This document shows positions 1-13,473 of a stretch of 64,000 bases of DNA, one piece after another. The notes beneath the pieces are model-generated. The model was not told where the DNA came from. It was given only the letters and a program-made list of their open reading frames with translations, and ran no database searches. The DNA comes from Spodoptera frugiperda (lineage: Eukaryota > Arthropoda > Insecta > Lepidoptera > Noctuidae), in NCBI RefSeq assembly GCF_023101765.2, contig NC_064217.1, forward strand, positions 1,240,001 to 1,304,000, in the 5' to 3' direction. The stretch's first letter is position 1; the number at the start of each line of letters is the position of its first letter. A program made the position numbers and the translations under genes.

Positions 1-287
1 GTATGTTTGTCCTAGTAAAGTTTATTAAAGCTATTAAATGACTTTGTTTTGTTTTAAGTGCTGTGCTAGGTAACGTCTTGTCAAAGTACTATGATGTGGT
101 TGAATTTCTTAGAGATGCTTTAACCGTAATTTATAATATTAAATGGTTCAGTTAAGCGTACGATACAATATGAATTAGATTAATATTTTGTCTGAGATAT
201 AGATCAATGATCATACTTTCTAAAAGAACTCTTCTAACCTCTTTACTTTTTTAAAACTTTGCCCCTATATTAGGACTTTTTTCTGTG
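1..287. other. Unassigned AT-rich start of window
   Basis: No repeat or gene recognised. The first six bases are GTATGT, which would suit the first bases of an intron, but with no upstream sequence this cannot be told from chance. Confidence 0.3.
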
Positions 288-385
288 TCGTGGGTGCGTT
301 TACTAACATACAATTTCACATACCCATGACACTCAGACTCGGAACAACAATTTGTGGATTACACAAAGTAACCAACCGTGCAGTC
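288..385 (-). repeat. SINE-B copy, internally deleted
   Basis: Minus-strand copy of the tRNA-headed SINE also seen at 19739-19906 and 44463-44670. Shared blocks are the CGTGGGTG / ACATACAATTTCACATA tail part, the ACAATTTGTGGATTACACAA block and the 5' end CCAACCGTGCAGTC. The piece between the ACACAAAG block and the 5' end, which holds the tRNA-like promoter in the other two copies, is missing, so this copy lacks its pol III boxes. Confidence 0.75.
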
Positions 386-878
386 AAATCTCTTTATCTG
401 TATCTGCGCAAAGGATATTAATTTCATGGATAGACTTAAGTATTTTTCACCAATTACTATTTCCCGCTGCCGCTTATAACATGTATAGCAACAGAAAGTA
501 TTAAAAACAATGTTGCATACCCCTCCCGAAGCGAGTTTACGACCCTTTCCCCCTTTTATAGACACAACTAATAAACTTGGATCGCCTTGCTACCGGTCGC
601 GACACACAATTTTAAAACGATATAAATGCACCCATACACGCATATACTTACTACCTTATGCTATTCTATTATGGACTATTCCATAATGAGTGTCCAGTAT
701 TGGACTTTAATGATTTCATGTTTGTACTGAGGTTTCCTGTGATGTGTGGAGTTGGATTTCAAAGATTATGGATATTAATGAATTGGCGTGTGCCTGTACT
801 TTGTCATTATTTGTGAATGTGATAGGGTCGAGTTGTTAAGATACCTGATTATATTGCTGAGGAGATTCTTGTGATCTG
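386..878. other. Unassigned stretch
   Basis: AT-rich and without a recognised repeat. A short reading frame crossing 359-565 on the minus strand overlaps the SINE-B copy and is not taken as a gene. Confidence 0.4.
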
Positions 879-892
879 TGGTGAGATATCCG

Positions 893-1052
893 GAGCTTTG
901 GACTACCTAGGGGGTTTACCGAGGCTGCGGCTCAAAAAGCAGGTGTAGGAACGGGATTGTTTTATTCAGCAAGAGTCTGACACTTCCTCTCGCGTCATCC
1001 AAGGCGTGAGACGAAGTTACTGGATTTTTCCAACCTAAAAAAAAAGAAAAAA
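893..1052 (+). repeat. SINE-A copy with A-rich tail and target duplication
   Basis: Matches the full copy at 34387-34554: a GAGC start, then CTACCTAG, GGGTTTACCG, a GTAGGAACGGG block, AGAGTCTGACACT and a CCAAGGCG block, ending in an A-rich tail (1037-1052). An imperfect target duplication flanks it: TGGTGAGATAT at 879-889 and TGGTAAGATCT at 1055-1065 (9 of 11 identical). The mismatches and the decayed tail suggest an old insertion. Confidence 0.85.
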
Positions 1053-1065
1053 TATGGTAAGATCT

Positions 1066-4000
1066 TTTTAGATTGCATGAAACTTTAACCATGTATGGTT
1101 GTAGAATCGAACAGAGTTCAAATGAAGTGTATATGTAGAAATATTTAATGTTCGTTCTTTTAAAACAACCCTTTATCCCAAACAAATCAATAACGCCAAA
1201 CGAATGAATAATTGAAAATATTTCTAATTAAAACACAAACAAACTGGAGTTTTAATTACAACACGCAAGTAATTGATTAATTAATTTTTAATCAAACATT
1301 TGGTACAATGTTTTTCTAATTTCAGCTTTATTTATTTGTGTTTAGAGTAAAAAATCAGGGCATTGTGGCTTATTTATCAAACTGTCAAAGTTTAGTTATT
1401 AATTGGTTTGCGACACCGGTATTGGACATTCATCATACAAGATGGCCGCGGACAAATCTGTACGAAACGGTCGTTGTAGATGTTGCCAGATTACAAAATA
1501 TAGATTGGAGCGACATTTATTAACTGAAATTATTAAATAAGCTAAAGGATATGAGTGGTTTTCCACCAGAGATGTGCTATGTTTCTATGCTACGAAAATG
1601 AAATAGTTAAGCTGTGAAACTATGTAACCGTTTCTATTGCTACTAAACTATAAAGATATGCGAGGAAAATGCGCAGCTCGAGTATGCGATGTATTAATAA
1701 CAATCCAAAGCACGCATCTTTCAATATAAAAACATAGCTTAACTAATTCCGTTTCCAAAAATGCTAAGCAATGTGTATCAATGAATATGATTGGTGGTAG
1801 TCAAACGCATCCACAGCAAAGTAACATACCACATCTCTGGTGAAAAAACACCGTAACTTATTTATTCAAGACTTTTGATTAACTAAGGACTACTTTACAA
1901 ACATATTCAAAATTTTCATGTCTCAATATAAAAGTAAAAGACAAAAACTGTCCCAATTAACGTTACTTAGAATCTAATTACACAAACCATCAGAATATAG
2001 GAGTATACCTATCTTACTGTAGTCGCTGGCCTTAGGCGCTTCCCAATTACAAGGCACCTTTATCACCAACGCCCACCGTTATTAAACTCGACATTATGCA
2101 GTCAACTCGGATGGTTTTCTGGTTATTGTACAAATTCATACTTTATTTTGATTGTTATAATGGCTATATTAATATGCAGACTTTTCTTAACGCGTTGTGT
2201 TGCATAGTGCTTGAAATGCTGGTGTTCCAGATTAACCTAGTTTTTGGTCCTTAGATTTTTTCAATAGTGATATTTCTTTTACTTATTTTGATCAAATAAA
2301 GTTCATCGTATTTAGATTATTTTTAGCAGCAGGGATTGGAGAACAGACGCATCAACTAATGGCAGCTGATAAGAGTCTCGTATGGTCCACCCATAAACGA
2401 TTATCTACAATAATTGTAATGAAAATTATAAATCTCAAAAATACAAGTATTCCTATTAATAATCTAAAGAAGCTAGATCCTGGTTTCAGAGTCAACAACA
2501 GTTTTTTTTTTCTAAAGTTCTTTATATAACTTTCAACTGTAGCATTGTTCCTTAAACCCACAAAGTTCTTCATCGTTCCACAGTATTATAAATCGGATCT
2601 CAGCTTGAGGCTCATAATTACAAAGGCGACCTTTATCGTGGAAGCCACGTAGTTATTAGGGGAAACAATCTCGGGAGGGATTCTATTAGCGATGGATTTA
2701 TGAGACGGTTTAGTCAGTAGGTCAATTCTGGGTAGTTTTTTATGGGGATATTTTTTTATTGTAGTAAGTAATAACTGTACCTTTAGTACGAGTTTGCTTT
2801 TCGTGTAAAGTAATCGAAAAGAGAGCCTGTTAGGCGCGGGGTTTTGGTTGGTTTATTCGAGCCGGCCTGTGAACTTCTGTATACATATGTAGTCTATTAA
2901 GAATACACCTACATAATTTGCTATTAACAGTTATATGTGTATTGACATCTGAAAACGTTCAATTCAAAATCTAAGCCAATTCTGCCAAGAAATTAAATCC
3001 ATCTCTTTGTGTCTTACTTTTCCTTAAGAATGATTGAGTCGTACAGTTTCAAAAATCAAAATCACTCGTAAAAATCTCGTTTGATTTGTCTATACAAATA
3101 TTCTACAATATACTTTGTTTCACATCATCTTCTTCAGTATAAAGATTTACTTTTATTTTCGAAGTACTTGATATATTTTTTACAAGGATCGTAGGCTGCA
3201 ATTCAGTTCGTTCACCCATCATTTTATTGTCGAATAATAAAAATACGACTGCCCTATAAAGATGCAGCAATCATAATAAAATTGTTATTGTGTATCACGA
3301 AAATTATGATTTCGGGTTTTTTATTTACCTACGAGAAATATTTTGTTCTGTTATATTGCTGAGAATTCGGTTTACTGAGCTCAGTATATAGGTTACACTT
3401 GTTAGATAAATATAAATGGAATTGGAGGAACATGTAATAATATTGAGGCTTTTTTGTGGAATTAGTGAGTAAAATTTACAACCTTGTTATACCTCCAACC
3501 AATTTTTGTTTCTCGGAATATGTTTGTACACAATAAGGAATAAACGAATCTTATTTACTGATATATTGTATTACGTATGTTGTGATTGCATTGATCATGA
3601 ATCTAAATGTATAATTGTACTTTAACACTATCGCGAATTTAGAAAGCAAACATTTCAAACTACTTCGTTTTCCCTTAAAAAATCAATACCAAACGATCGT
3701 GGTCACTTGAATGAACAATTTCAATATAACCGTCATCTATTTATAAGTATTAAAAAAAATATTTCACAAAGATTTTCCTTAACAGGCAGGTCTTTACAGA
3801 TATTTAAGCACTAAAAGAATTTTGGCAATTTCGTCTCAAAAGACCAAGTGCTGAATAGATTTTCTCAAGTTGAATGAAAAAGTGAAAAGCCATTTTCTCT
3901 CGAAGTTTCAATACTTATTTTTATAAAAGCGACTGTATAAGATAGCTTGGCTATCATTATAAATACCTGGATCGTGTTTATTTTCGTAGGCTCAGCTATA

Positions 4001-4425
4001 ATTGAGTTTCTTCCAAGCGAAGCTTCCGACTGAATTTAAAATTAACAATTCTTACCAATTGGGCAACCGCTGGGTAAATGGATGTCGGAATACTGGATGA
4101 GATAAGGAAATTTAATTTATTTGTTGGACTAAAAAATAAACAAGGCAAAGAATAGGTGTTGACAGAAGATAGGGACCGGAGTGATGAGGGATGGAGGACG
4201 CTTGCTGTTGACTTTAAATTATTTTGCCAATAAAAAACTGAACGCAATCTCTATATTACACCTACAGTATATTCGTTGAAGTATCACATAATATTTGTTG
4301 CTAATTATTTTCAACTGATCTTCGGGTTCTTAATTTTTAATCAGGTTCAGGTTAATTCTCAGTCATTATCATTTTCATACCAGTCATAGAACCTGCTGCT
4401 GAATATTGCCATGGCAATGTTTCTC
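1066..4425. other. Unassigned AT-rich stretch
   Basis: No recognised repeat or gene. It contains one AAGATGGCCGC near 1439, which resembles a YY1/Pho core (GCCAT or ATGGC), but nothing nearby supports a promoter. Confidence 0.4.
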
Positions 4426-4442
4426 GAATATCTTCTAGCCCC

Positions 4443-4585
4443 TTTTTTCAGTGGGGAAAATCATCCGACTCCTCCTGCCTTAGGCGAGTCGAGAGGGAGT
4501 GTCATACTCTTACTCACTAAAAACCACCCCGTACCTACTCCTGCTTTTTGAGCCGGATCCCCAGTAAACCCACTAGGTAGTGACA
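4443..4585 (-). repeat. SINE-A copy with 17-bp target duplication
   Basis: Minus-strand SINE-A: poly-T (rest of the A tail), GGGGAAAATCATCC, GTCATACTCTTACT, CTAAAAACCACCCCGTACC and CCTGCTTTTTGAGCCGGA, ending near CACTAGGTAGTGACA. It is flanked by GAATATCTTCTAGCCCC (4426-4442) and GAATATTTTCTAGCCCC (4586-4602), which is 16 of 17 identical. This is a clear target-site duplication and fixes the insertion boundaries. The 5' end is slightly shorter than in the 34387 copy. Confidence 0.92.
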
Positions 4586-4602
4586 GAATATTTTCTAGCC
4601 CC

Positions 4603-6319
4603 CGTCGCGTCGTAAACTACCACAGGTTTTAACTAATGGGTGATTTTTCAAAAATCTTTAACTTTTATTTAACGAATCATTAATCTCCTGCTAGCATCGC
4701 TGGCTTATTATCACCTAATTTTTATTGGATTGGTTGAGAGCGGTGTCACAGCTTAATTTATTGAAACAAAATTTTGTGTTCTAATCTGTAGAATTGTTAA
4801 CGTCTGGTTGAGGATAATCACGTTAATATTTTGTGATTTTGAAAATCACTAATACTTAATTTCATCTTAATCCAATCTCCTAATACCTGAGACCCAAAAA
4901 ATAAGCTGATAATAAAGTCATTAATTGGAAATTCTGATCACACCTACTATAGGCTGTTTAGTTTTCAAATTATCGTTACAACAATATCCAAACTAATTCG
5001 TGTTTATTATTTATTTAGTGTTAGCTCTTTGAACCGTGTCGGTATTAGTGTATCATGCCGGTATTATGACCTAATTATATCATTAAATTAATATGATTAG
5101 CTAACCTAGTGCCGCTGTTGTTGACATAAAATTAATTTGTACTGCAACTGTAGACCGAGTTCATTTTTAATTAGCAATTGATTGACATAGAATTTGCTTT
5201 TTTTTACAAAAGCACTGAACACGCTATTAGACAATTGATAAAATGGTGTTTGGTGATTTGAAATGCGTAATTTAAGAATCCTTGACAAAGGCTGGCCTTA
5301 TAAACATACTGTTGCATTCAGAGACATTTAATGATTACTTAAACTTTCTTAGTAACGATTTTGTTCCGAAAACAATTGCTAAGGACTGGCTTAAGTAACC
5401 ATTAACTGAGTCTGTGTACGGCGGTTAGACTTGTATTTTAGACGTTTTTTTATTAATATTTTTAATTTTCCACGGTTTTGTAATACTGTAATAAGACAAC
5501 ATAATCGAATTTCGTTTAAAAAGTACGTTATTTTTGTACTACACTTTAACAAAACTCACAAAGCAAAGAAAGGCAGAAATAAAACACGAATCCACCCACA
5601 AGCCCCTTCCATTCCTATAGAGCAACGGACGCATAAAATATCGAGGTGTTATCAGTAAGACTCAGGTGGGGGCGGTTAATTTACCTGCCACCTGATTTCC
5701 TTGTAATTAAAGATGGGATTTTGAGGAGCCAACCTATTTGTTACCGGCCTTTGAAGAAACTTTGGATATTGAAACTGCCTATTACGAACTGCCTGATTGA
5801 AATGGAACTTAAGGATTAAGGAGGTGGATCTCGTTTTGTTTTGTCCTTGTTTTATCTTTTTTGGGGGGAGAGGGGTGATTAGTGATGTAGCTATGTAGTG
5901 AAAGGGGTGAACAAAGAGATGAGTGCGCTTATAAGATTTGAGCTCGTTGTTTTAATTGGTTTTTTAATGGCAGTATGTTAGTATCTTTTGCAAACTGACA
6001 TAAAACTGTTGGACCTATTCAGTTGTCGGTATAGACATTTTTAGGAGCCTAGATTTTATATTCGAAGTAATTTTTCTATTTGGTTTTATAAAGAAATATC
6101 TTTATTTCTAGTTATACTTGAATGATTACCCATTTTACACATTTTAAATGAAGAAAACCAACATCCAGCGTTATTGCTATCATTATTTTACTGTCCATCA
6201 CTCAAATTAATTGTCATTTTATGCAAACACATACTTTAATCCATACCATCACTAGCCAAGTCCGATCAAGTCCTATGATCCAATATCCCGAATCAAAACT
6301 CCTATTACCACAAGCAATT
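4603..6319. other. Unassigned stretch
   Basis: AT-rich, with nothing recognised. The reading frames here are short and of low complexity. Confidence 0.4.
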
Positions 6320-6500
6320 AGTAAAACCATTAACGAGAATGACGCCATAATTGTTCGACTTGGCTGATAGCCAACCATCATGTCGTACAAGATTCGATTC
6401 CGGCACGACAACTGTCCATTGTGCTCGCAATGTATGGCCTGAATTTGAGTTGTTAATGTTACCTGATTTATTACTGTTCTTGGATATAGTATGTTTTGGA
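6320..6500 (+). repeat. Possible tRNA-derived SINE relic
   Basis: GATTCGATTCC near 6392 fits a pol III B box (GGTTCGANTCC), and about 35 bases upstream TTGGCTGATAGCC is a weak A-box match. The following CGGCACGACAACTGTCCATTG resembles the junction of tRNA head and body in lepidopteran SINEs. There is no second copy in this window to compare with, so the call rests on the boxes alone. Confidence 0.35.
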
Positions 6501-6639
6501 ATTAAATAGGTTAAGATGATGTATACATCATATTACAATATAGTAAGGTCAGTTTGATTTTAATATTGTATAGCCAAGGCTTAAATATCTTCAGCCTCAT
6601 AATACTTAACACAACGTCTGTTATCTGTATAGTAAAAAA

Positions 6640-6792
6640 AAACAATAGGCTCACCTTCTATTACATGGGACTTATAACACAAATGGTGAAAAGTGGGTGT
6701 ACATTTCATATTGGCTTTACGTGCCATAATGTGCACCTCTGCCTACCCCATCGGGGATAAAGGCGTGACGTGACGTTGCTCGTAAAAAAAAC
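6640..6792 (+). repeat. Interspersed repeat E, fullest copy
   Basis: Runs from GGCTCACCTTCTATTACATG through CATTTCATATTGGC and ends with the block CACCTCTGCCTACCCCATCG, GGGATAAAGGCGTGACGT and an A-run. The end block is a widespread lepidopteran retroposon tail. Partial copies lie at 22795-22860, 24118-24176, 37417-37500 and 45383-45446. No pol III box was found, so it may be a SINE or the 3' end of a LINE. Confidence 0.7.
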
Positions 6793-6794
6793 CA

Positions 6795-8413
6795 ATAAAT
6801 TCGCAATTTAAACTTGCAATTTAAGATACAAACTAAAACTAAAACCAAACCTACGGCGTTTGCTCCAAAATTCCAACCATTACAAAAGCAGAAACTAAAA
6901 TAAATAGCAAACAAAATTCACAAGTTATACCTTCAGCAAGTTCACTTGGACTTCTTTAAAGCCTCCGTAATGTTGGCGGGTTTCCAGAAATGCATACTTA
7001 CACTAGCTAAGTAGAAATCTGTTCGATACTATGTTAAAATAGTCAGGGTTTTATCGACTTTGAAAAAAACGACGGCCATTTAAAAAACACTAAGTATTGG
7101 AAATGTCAAGAAGTGCGACTTGTGTGAGCGTTCGTTTTCCAGAATGTTCGAGAAAATAGCTCTGCTTGTGAAAGTTGTGGATAATATTCCTTTGGCGAAG
7201 TTTTAATAGGTTCCTTTTAAATGTTATGTTATGTTTTTGAAGTCGTTCATTGTGTCTCGTGGCTGACTATCGTGATTGTGGATGAGTTAAAGTTGCGTAG
7301 CTATTGTTTTTGTTCTACTTGCACTTGTAAATTGGTCCTTATGTCGTAAATGTTAATATGAGTTTTCCTTTGCGTTTAGTTTTTCTTCCAGATTATAAGT
7401 GAACAAGTATATATTATGGAGGCGTAGTATTATAGCTGATATAGGTACTATGTAAGTTTGTAGTTAACCTTGTTCATTAAACGTCACGAAGAACAATAAT
7501 TATTTACAACTAAGTTGACTAAATTAGAAATTCTGTCACAGTATTTACTCATAAGTTTTCCAACATAAGACAAACATCACGAAAATATACGGAAATATTC
7601 GTTACTGAAGACATAAACAGAAAATCTCTTGTCTGAAAATGACTATGAAAGATGAACACAGAAGAACAAAAATGAACGCAGTATTCTATCTAAGAATACG
7701 GTATGAAAATTACAACAGCCAGCAAGACAGAAGATATTAAACCAACGTATATAAAAGCGAGCATATTACACAGCACACACCTTCCTTGAAAATTATTTAT
7801 TCAGCCACATCTAGGGTAAAATTTCAAAATAAGACAGGCTCAAACTTGTTCTAGGTCAATATAAAAGTTTCAGGTTTTCCTGAAAATTTCAGGAGTTTCA
7901 GTTGGCTGCGAGCCAGGTGGAACGGGTTCACACGTATTTATTATGTGTGCCCGTAAGCCTGTATATAGTGTTTTTGTTTGGCATTCTGAAGACATCTTTA
8001 TGAATTCAGGCGAGTTTTTGAAGTGGACTCGCTGAGCGTAGATTGTATCTTAAGGCTTTTTGAGGTGTTGTATGGAGAGGTCAGCGCTAAATGAAAGAGG
8101 CGTTTTTAGTGGACCACACTTAGCTTGTGTTTACTTAAATTGTAGAAGCAGGGTTACTTCTTACAATCAAAATATTCTTCTAAAATGGGCACGTTTTGGC
8201 GTCTTTCTGATAAAATTCTATACAGCACTACACATGCGAAATCCCAAAATAAATCTCCACACTAAATATTTAATTCAATGCAAACAGTAGATAAATTAAA
8301 CTCCATATTCAAGGGTCTGAACCCATACGTGTATCTCAAACCAAATCAAATTACAAAACCATTTCCGAAGCCTTTTCAATTAAAACTGTTCCATCAAAGT
8401 TTGACGGTTGAAA
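6795..8413. other. Unassigned stretch
   Basis: No repeat recognised. A TATATAAAAG at about 7748 looks like a TATA box, but no initiator or reading frame follows at a sensible distance. Confidence 0.35.
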
Positions 8414-8415
8414 TA

Positions 8416-8535
8416 CACATGTTGCACATTAAGCTATGCAAAACCACTATAAACTGAGTTTCGAATGTGCGGGAAGATTATACAATGCGAGACCATGATA
8501 AACTGGTTTTGTATAGGTTGATGTGCCTGTGTCTG
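8416..8535 (+). mobile_element. MITE-TA copy 1 (hairpin, TA-flanked)
   Basis: 120-bp element with long imperfect inverted ends: CACATGTTGCACATTAAGC at the left against the complement of GGTTGATGTGCCTGTGTCTG at the right, extending into CTATGCAAAACCA / TGGTTTTGTATAG. TA lies directly outside each end (8414-8415 and 8536-8537), as for Tc1/mariner-type insertion. The middle (TTCGAATGTGCGG, GCGAGACCATGATA) is shared with the copies at 18793 and 31726. There is no coding capacity, so it must depend on a transposase from elsewhere. Confidence 0.85.
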
Positions 8536-8537
8536 TA

Positions 8538-11500
8538 CAAATGTCCCACCTGAATTATATATGGCGATAAAACGTATCTTACAAATAGCAACGAAGTTTC
8601 TTTGGCGCCCCTTTGCATATGTTAGTAGTACCTTATTATGGTGGCACTCGATAGAATGTGGTCCTTTCGTACGTAATTTTGGTCCTTTTATTATTTAATG
8701 TTTTTTTTTTTTCACTTTTTGTTTGTGTTTTTGTATAGAGCGATGATTATATGTATATGAATGTATGCTGATTTTAATATCACATCATGTTAACTTGAAA
8801 AACGTATCTATAGTTAGGTATAGTAGTTTAGACATTTATAATATTAGTGTGGTAGTGTAATTTAATAAAATAATACAATGAAAATCAAGTCAAAATTGAC
8901 ATTTATCTCTTAATAGAAACGGTTGTATCTACGAGCGATCTAACTTGAGGGGATTTCAAACTTTGTGGGCTTTCCGCTGCGATGTCACTAAAACTATCTA
9001 ACAGTGCAGGTTTCTACTGGCTAATCCTATCAGCCTTTCTGGAAACAAGAGCTTGTTTTAGCTTTGTAATATTACATTAATTGGGGTCTTTGTTGGTCCG
9101 AAAACCTTTAGATTATTATTACTAAGATTATGTTTAATTATTTCTAATTATGATCCTTTTTCCGCATATCGACAAGAGTTTTATTTCATCTTATAATTTA
9201 CGTTGACTTGTATCACTAAATTGTTTATCACTTATTTGTTAGTTACCTTAATACGATGTGTAACATAGCATTCATAGAACTGTACAAATGTATAAAGCTT
9301 ATTAAAAGATTCGTTTAGAATTTTTAAGAGAAAGTTACAATGTCATATCTTACAAGTCCAAATTTCTGATTGGTTTCCGAGCAAAACGAATCTCGTTATT
9401 TATTTCTAAGTCTTTGTGCTAACTAAACAAAACACCACGAATCCTTACAAGAGTTACAACACATGACATATCAAAACTGCACCCTTTCACGAAATGTCAC
9501 AGCCGTCCCACGTGACATTATGTCGCGTATTCGCAAAATACCGTTCGACAAATGAAACCAAAGCGTGCCAGGTGTATTGGAACCGCGTACGAATGACATT
9601 ATCCCTTTATACCCCCCCTCAGCATACGAAACGCTTGAGGTTACTTCTTAATGAGTTTCTAACGTACTATTTTGCGTTTCGGGTAACCGTTTTAGTGTTG
9701 AGCTTTTGAATATTTCAACAGGAGTTCTGTTTTGAGAGTATTGGTAGTTAGGGGAATCGCTTTTTAGTGTTTCTGTTTAGTACCTACGTACAAATGTTCG
9801 GTTTTATTTTTTAATTCAACTTAACCTACTTTTTAGTTTTATAAGTGTCTATGTTCTTTGGAATTGCAAATGAGTGTTATGTCTATACCTATTTATGACT
9901 TTTTATATAAAATTTAATATTAATCTTTACTTTTGACATTAAACTAAAATTCTTAAAGTGTTTCTTTTATCGATTTTTTTTTTCTAATATTTATATAACA
10001 TTTCAACATAGAATTTCTATTCTAAAAGTCATATTACAAACATATTACCATTAAACATCCAAGTCCAAACTCATCATAAAACACAATTTAAATGTCACTT
10101 AACAAAACCCGTCTTTTAAAAAGGAAGTTTAATCACCACTGAACGTCACCTAATTCGCACGGAAAAGGAATAATTTATTCTCAGTGCCGCATCCCTAATG
10201 GAATATCCAAGTTGCAGAGCCGTTATCATCAAAATTACGAAGACAATGGATGAAAGAATGTCCCTTTTTCTCCGTAAAATGTTTGTGACAACTTTTTTGA
10301 TTAATCTCCTGAACATACAAATGAATATATTGTTATATCTTTGGTGAAATGAATGTCATTGAGGAAAAACAAGGTGCTATGTTTGTGGACGATTCTTTGT
10401 ATTTTTTTGTTGAAAAGTTGGTCCTTTGGTACTCGTGTTTGTTTTGAGAGCCCTATGTCAAGTTATGGACGTAGTCTCACGAAATTCTATTTATGTAAGG
10501 AATCGAAAATTCTGTTCCAGGAATAATACGGTTAGTAGATTTTCTAAAATTGGTGTAAAAGCTTTAATAATTTGAAATTGATTTAGCTAGGTTTTGGTGT
10601 TTAAATCCGCATTCAATATCACTAAAATCATTTGCGAATGTCACACAGAACTCAGACTTTGATCCACTTTATATTTTAATAATTTATCCATTTTCCACCG
10701 TGCACAAATATTTTACAAAATAACATTAAATAAAGAAACTTCGACTCATCTTAAAAATAGACAACAATTTTTATAAAAAATATTTCATTATCTTTTTAAA
10801 AATAGTAAAACAAAGATCAATCAATGTTATTTCAAAATAAGACGATAAAACGCCTGAGACATTACAGGCATCTGAGTATCAAGTTATATTGAAAATTCTT
10901 TAATGGTGAGGCGAGGAGGTCTGGTCCATAGTGATCGTACTGAGGAAAAATGCTATATTAGGTATCTAAAGTATGAAATGGGCAAAGTCCTGGGTTTACT
11001 ATGTGATAATATAAGAGTATTGTGGAACTACACTGGCTTTTATAGTAAGTTATTTACTTTACACACCATACTTGGTACAGGCCGTAACATGATACTACTT
11101 GGACGATTCAGGTGGTCTTTTAGTACTACAACTTTTCGATAGTTAGTTGCATATTGTAGCACTGTAGGAGCCTATGACACTGGGCTCTGGACTTAAGCAA
11201 CTAGTCTTTTTTGCGATCACTTGACCAATGAACGAGACTAAAAATAAAACCCCAACAAAAACAACTTTATATTTAGATCTGCTGAGTCAGCGTCTCATGT
11301 CGTCGTTTTCTTCAAAAGTGGTGACCCTACTCTTGCCTTACGTCAACCCGTGATACCTTAATAAGGAAGTTTTGTGGCCACCTTTCCTTTCTTATACCAA
11401 GTGAGACATAAAAAAGTTTAAATAGCATTCTTATGTTCTACCCGGGAATAGCATTGGAACCCCGACTCACATTACCCGTCTTTATGATTTTGGGGAACAT

Positions 11501-12675
11501 TAATTGGGAGTTAATTACGATTAATAAATGGGGGAGGTTTTCTGAAAGCAGTTTTTTCTGATTAAGGGAGATAAGTGATTAAAATATGACGAAAGAAATG
11601 GTAACCAAAGATGTTAAGCTTAATGGAAGCCACGTTTATTTAAAAATGTAATCGGTTTACAAAAGTTAAATGTTCCTAACATAAAAACCCAGAAATCGAT
11701 AAACCGTTAAAAATAAAATGCAAACTATTCCTATTTCGGAGCCGACCACCAAATACAATTTTTATTACGAGCTATTGTTCCCAATCCGATATTACTAATC
11801 AAAGTCCAACTTTCAGCTCGAACAGTCAAAGCTACGTTTTAGCCAATCAGCAATAACTCCCCCCCCCCCTGCGCCCCGCAACCCTGCGACCGCCACAACT
11901 GATTGAAATTCCATTATTATCCATCCCTGCGGTAATAGTAAATCTTTATAACTCGGGATTTTTCGTATCGGCTGCCTTTGAGACCCCGCTCTTTGTAGTG
12001 GAGGATTTGCTTGGATTAAACGAATGACGGATAGGGAATTCGTGTAGGAACGTCGTAAAGTGTCAGATTGGTTTACGAATGACAGTTAATTTGATAGTTG
12101 TGTTTGTTGGCTTAAGCTTAGGTATTTGTTGGATCTGTAAGACTAACTGTCTTGACATATATCTTTTGTGTGAAAGAATCCTGTAAGCTGAGTTAATCCC
12201 TACGAATTTCAACACCATAAAGAGTAATTACTATTTTAATTAGTTTGTCATTCTCTGGAAACAAAGCATCTGATCAAGGTCATCCAGTATTTTATAATCC
12301 GAGTCAGTATCCCAGTATTGACGTAATGTATAAATAGTGGAATGCGTGAAATTTGCGGCCCACAGTACTGTGATGAAAGTGTTCCCCACAAAGGGAACAA
12401 CACTATCGATACTCCCGCTCAGGTATTTTTAGTAAACTCTTTATTGGAAATAGCTCGCGAAATGAGTGCAGATGTTTAGGATACTCCCCTTTAAACAACA
12501 GAGGTCTTTGTGTTTTCATTTGTTTTTGATAAGGTTTTTATAGGACGTAGTTTGGAAGATATTTATGTTTGGGTTTACATAACTTATTTTGGTCATCATA
12601 TTTTATTGCAACTAATATTTTTCTTTGTTTAAACTTGCCTTATTCAAACCTTAATTGATTACTTACTTTGATTTG
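8538..12675. other. Unassigned stretch with a C-run and a palindrome
   Basis: No gene or repeat family recognised in about 4 kb. Local features are an 11-base C run at 11859-11869 inside a C-rich patch, and the perfect 12-bp palindrome CACAGTACTGTG at 12361-12372. The palindrome is followed by a bulged hairpin, GTGTTCCCC / GGGAACAACAC. Several TGGTCCTT octamers occur (8659, 8680, 10419). Confidence 0.4.
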
Positions 12676-12827
12676 GAGCTGCGGATTACCTAGCAGGTTT
12701 ACCGGGGTTCCGTCTCGAAAAGTAGAAGTGGAACAGGGTGGTTTTAAGTAAGCAAGAGTCTAACACTCCCTCTCATCTCGCCCAAGACAAGAGAAGTCAT
12801 TAGATGATTCCCCCGACCCTTAAAAAA
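12676..12827 (+). repeat. SINE-A copy
   Basis: Starts GAGCTGCGGATTACCTAGCA and keeps the GTTTACCGGGG, CTCGAAAAGTAG, AACAGGGTGG, AGAGTCTAACACTCCCTCTC and GAGAAGTCATTAGATGATTC blocks, ending TTAAAAAAG. It is nearly full length. No convincing target duplication was found. Confidence 0.85.
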
Positions 12828-13424
12828 GTAATCAGTTAGTTAAAGTTACTAGTGGCTCATGTCACTCATAAAACTCCAATTTTAATTACCAAAACGACAA
12901 AAATACGTCTCAACATTAAAAAAAATACTCAGAAAAGCGTTTGAATGGCGAAGGATAGTGCATAAGTACACGAGTACAGTTTGGCAGTCTATTGCGCGGA
13001 AATTTTAAAGGAACGGAGCAAAGCCATGTCCTATGGATGAAAATAAGACAAACACGATGGTCCCTTTCATAATTTAGGACTATAAAAGATACTTTGTGAA
13101 ATGCATGCTGAGCCAAGTCTTGCTGAGAGCGATGAGCGATTTGAAAATGTTATATTGCTTTCGGAATATTAAGATGGTTTCGGAATATAGACTATTTGTT
13201 TTTCTGTTTATTAGATTAGATAACATGCATTTTTGTCAGTTATGTTATAATGTAACCTTTATCACAGGGTCAAGCCTAGTGAGGACTGTAACATAGGACG
13301 TAAACTTAATAAATACCTATTAAAAATCTTAGGTTGTTTTTTAAAGACAATTTTCTCAGCTACCTTGACATAGAAATGTAGCCACTTAAAAACAAAGATT
13401 ATTTGTTAGTAATATTTATAGTAA

Positions 13425-13473
13425 CATCATCATTCATCATCATAAGCCCGTTCTCGTCCACTGCTGGGCACAG
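13425..13473 (-). repeat. 3' fragment of a GATGAT-tailed retroposon
   Basis: CATCATCATTCATCATCATA followed by AGCCCGTTCTCGTCCACTGC and TGGGCA is the reversed 3' end of a common lepidopteran retroposon whose tail is a GATGAT-type repeat. The body is lost after about 50 bases. Confidence 0.6.
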
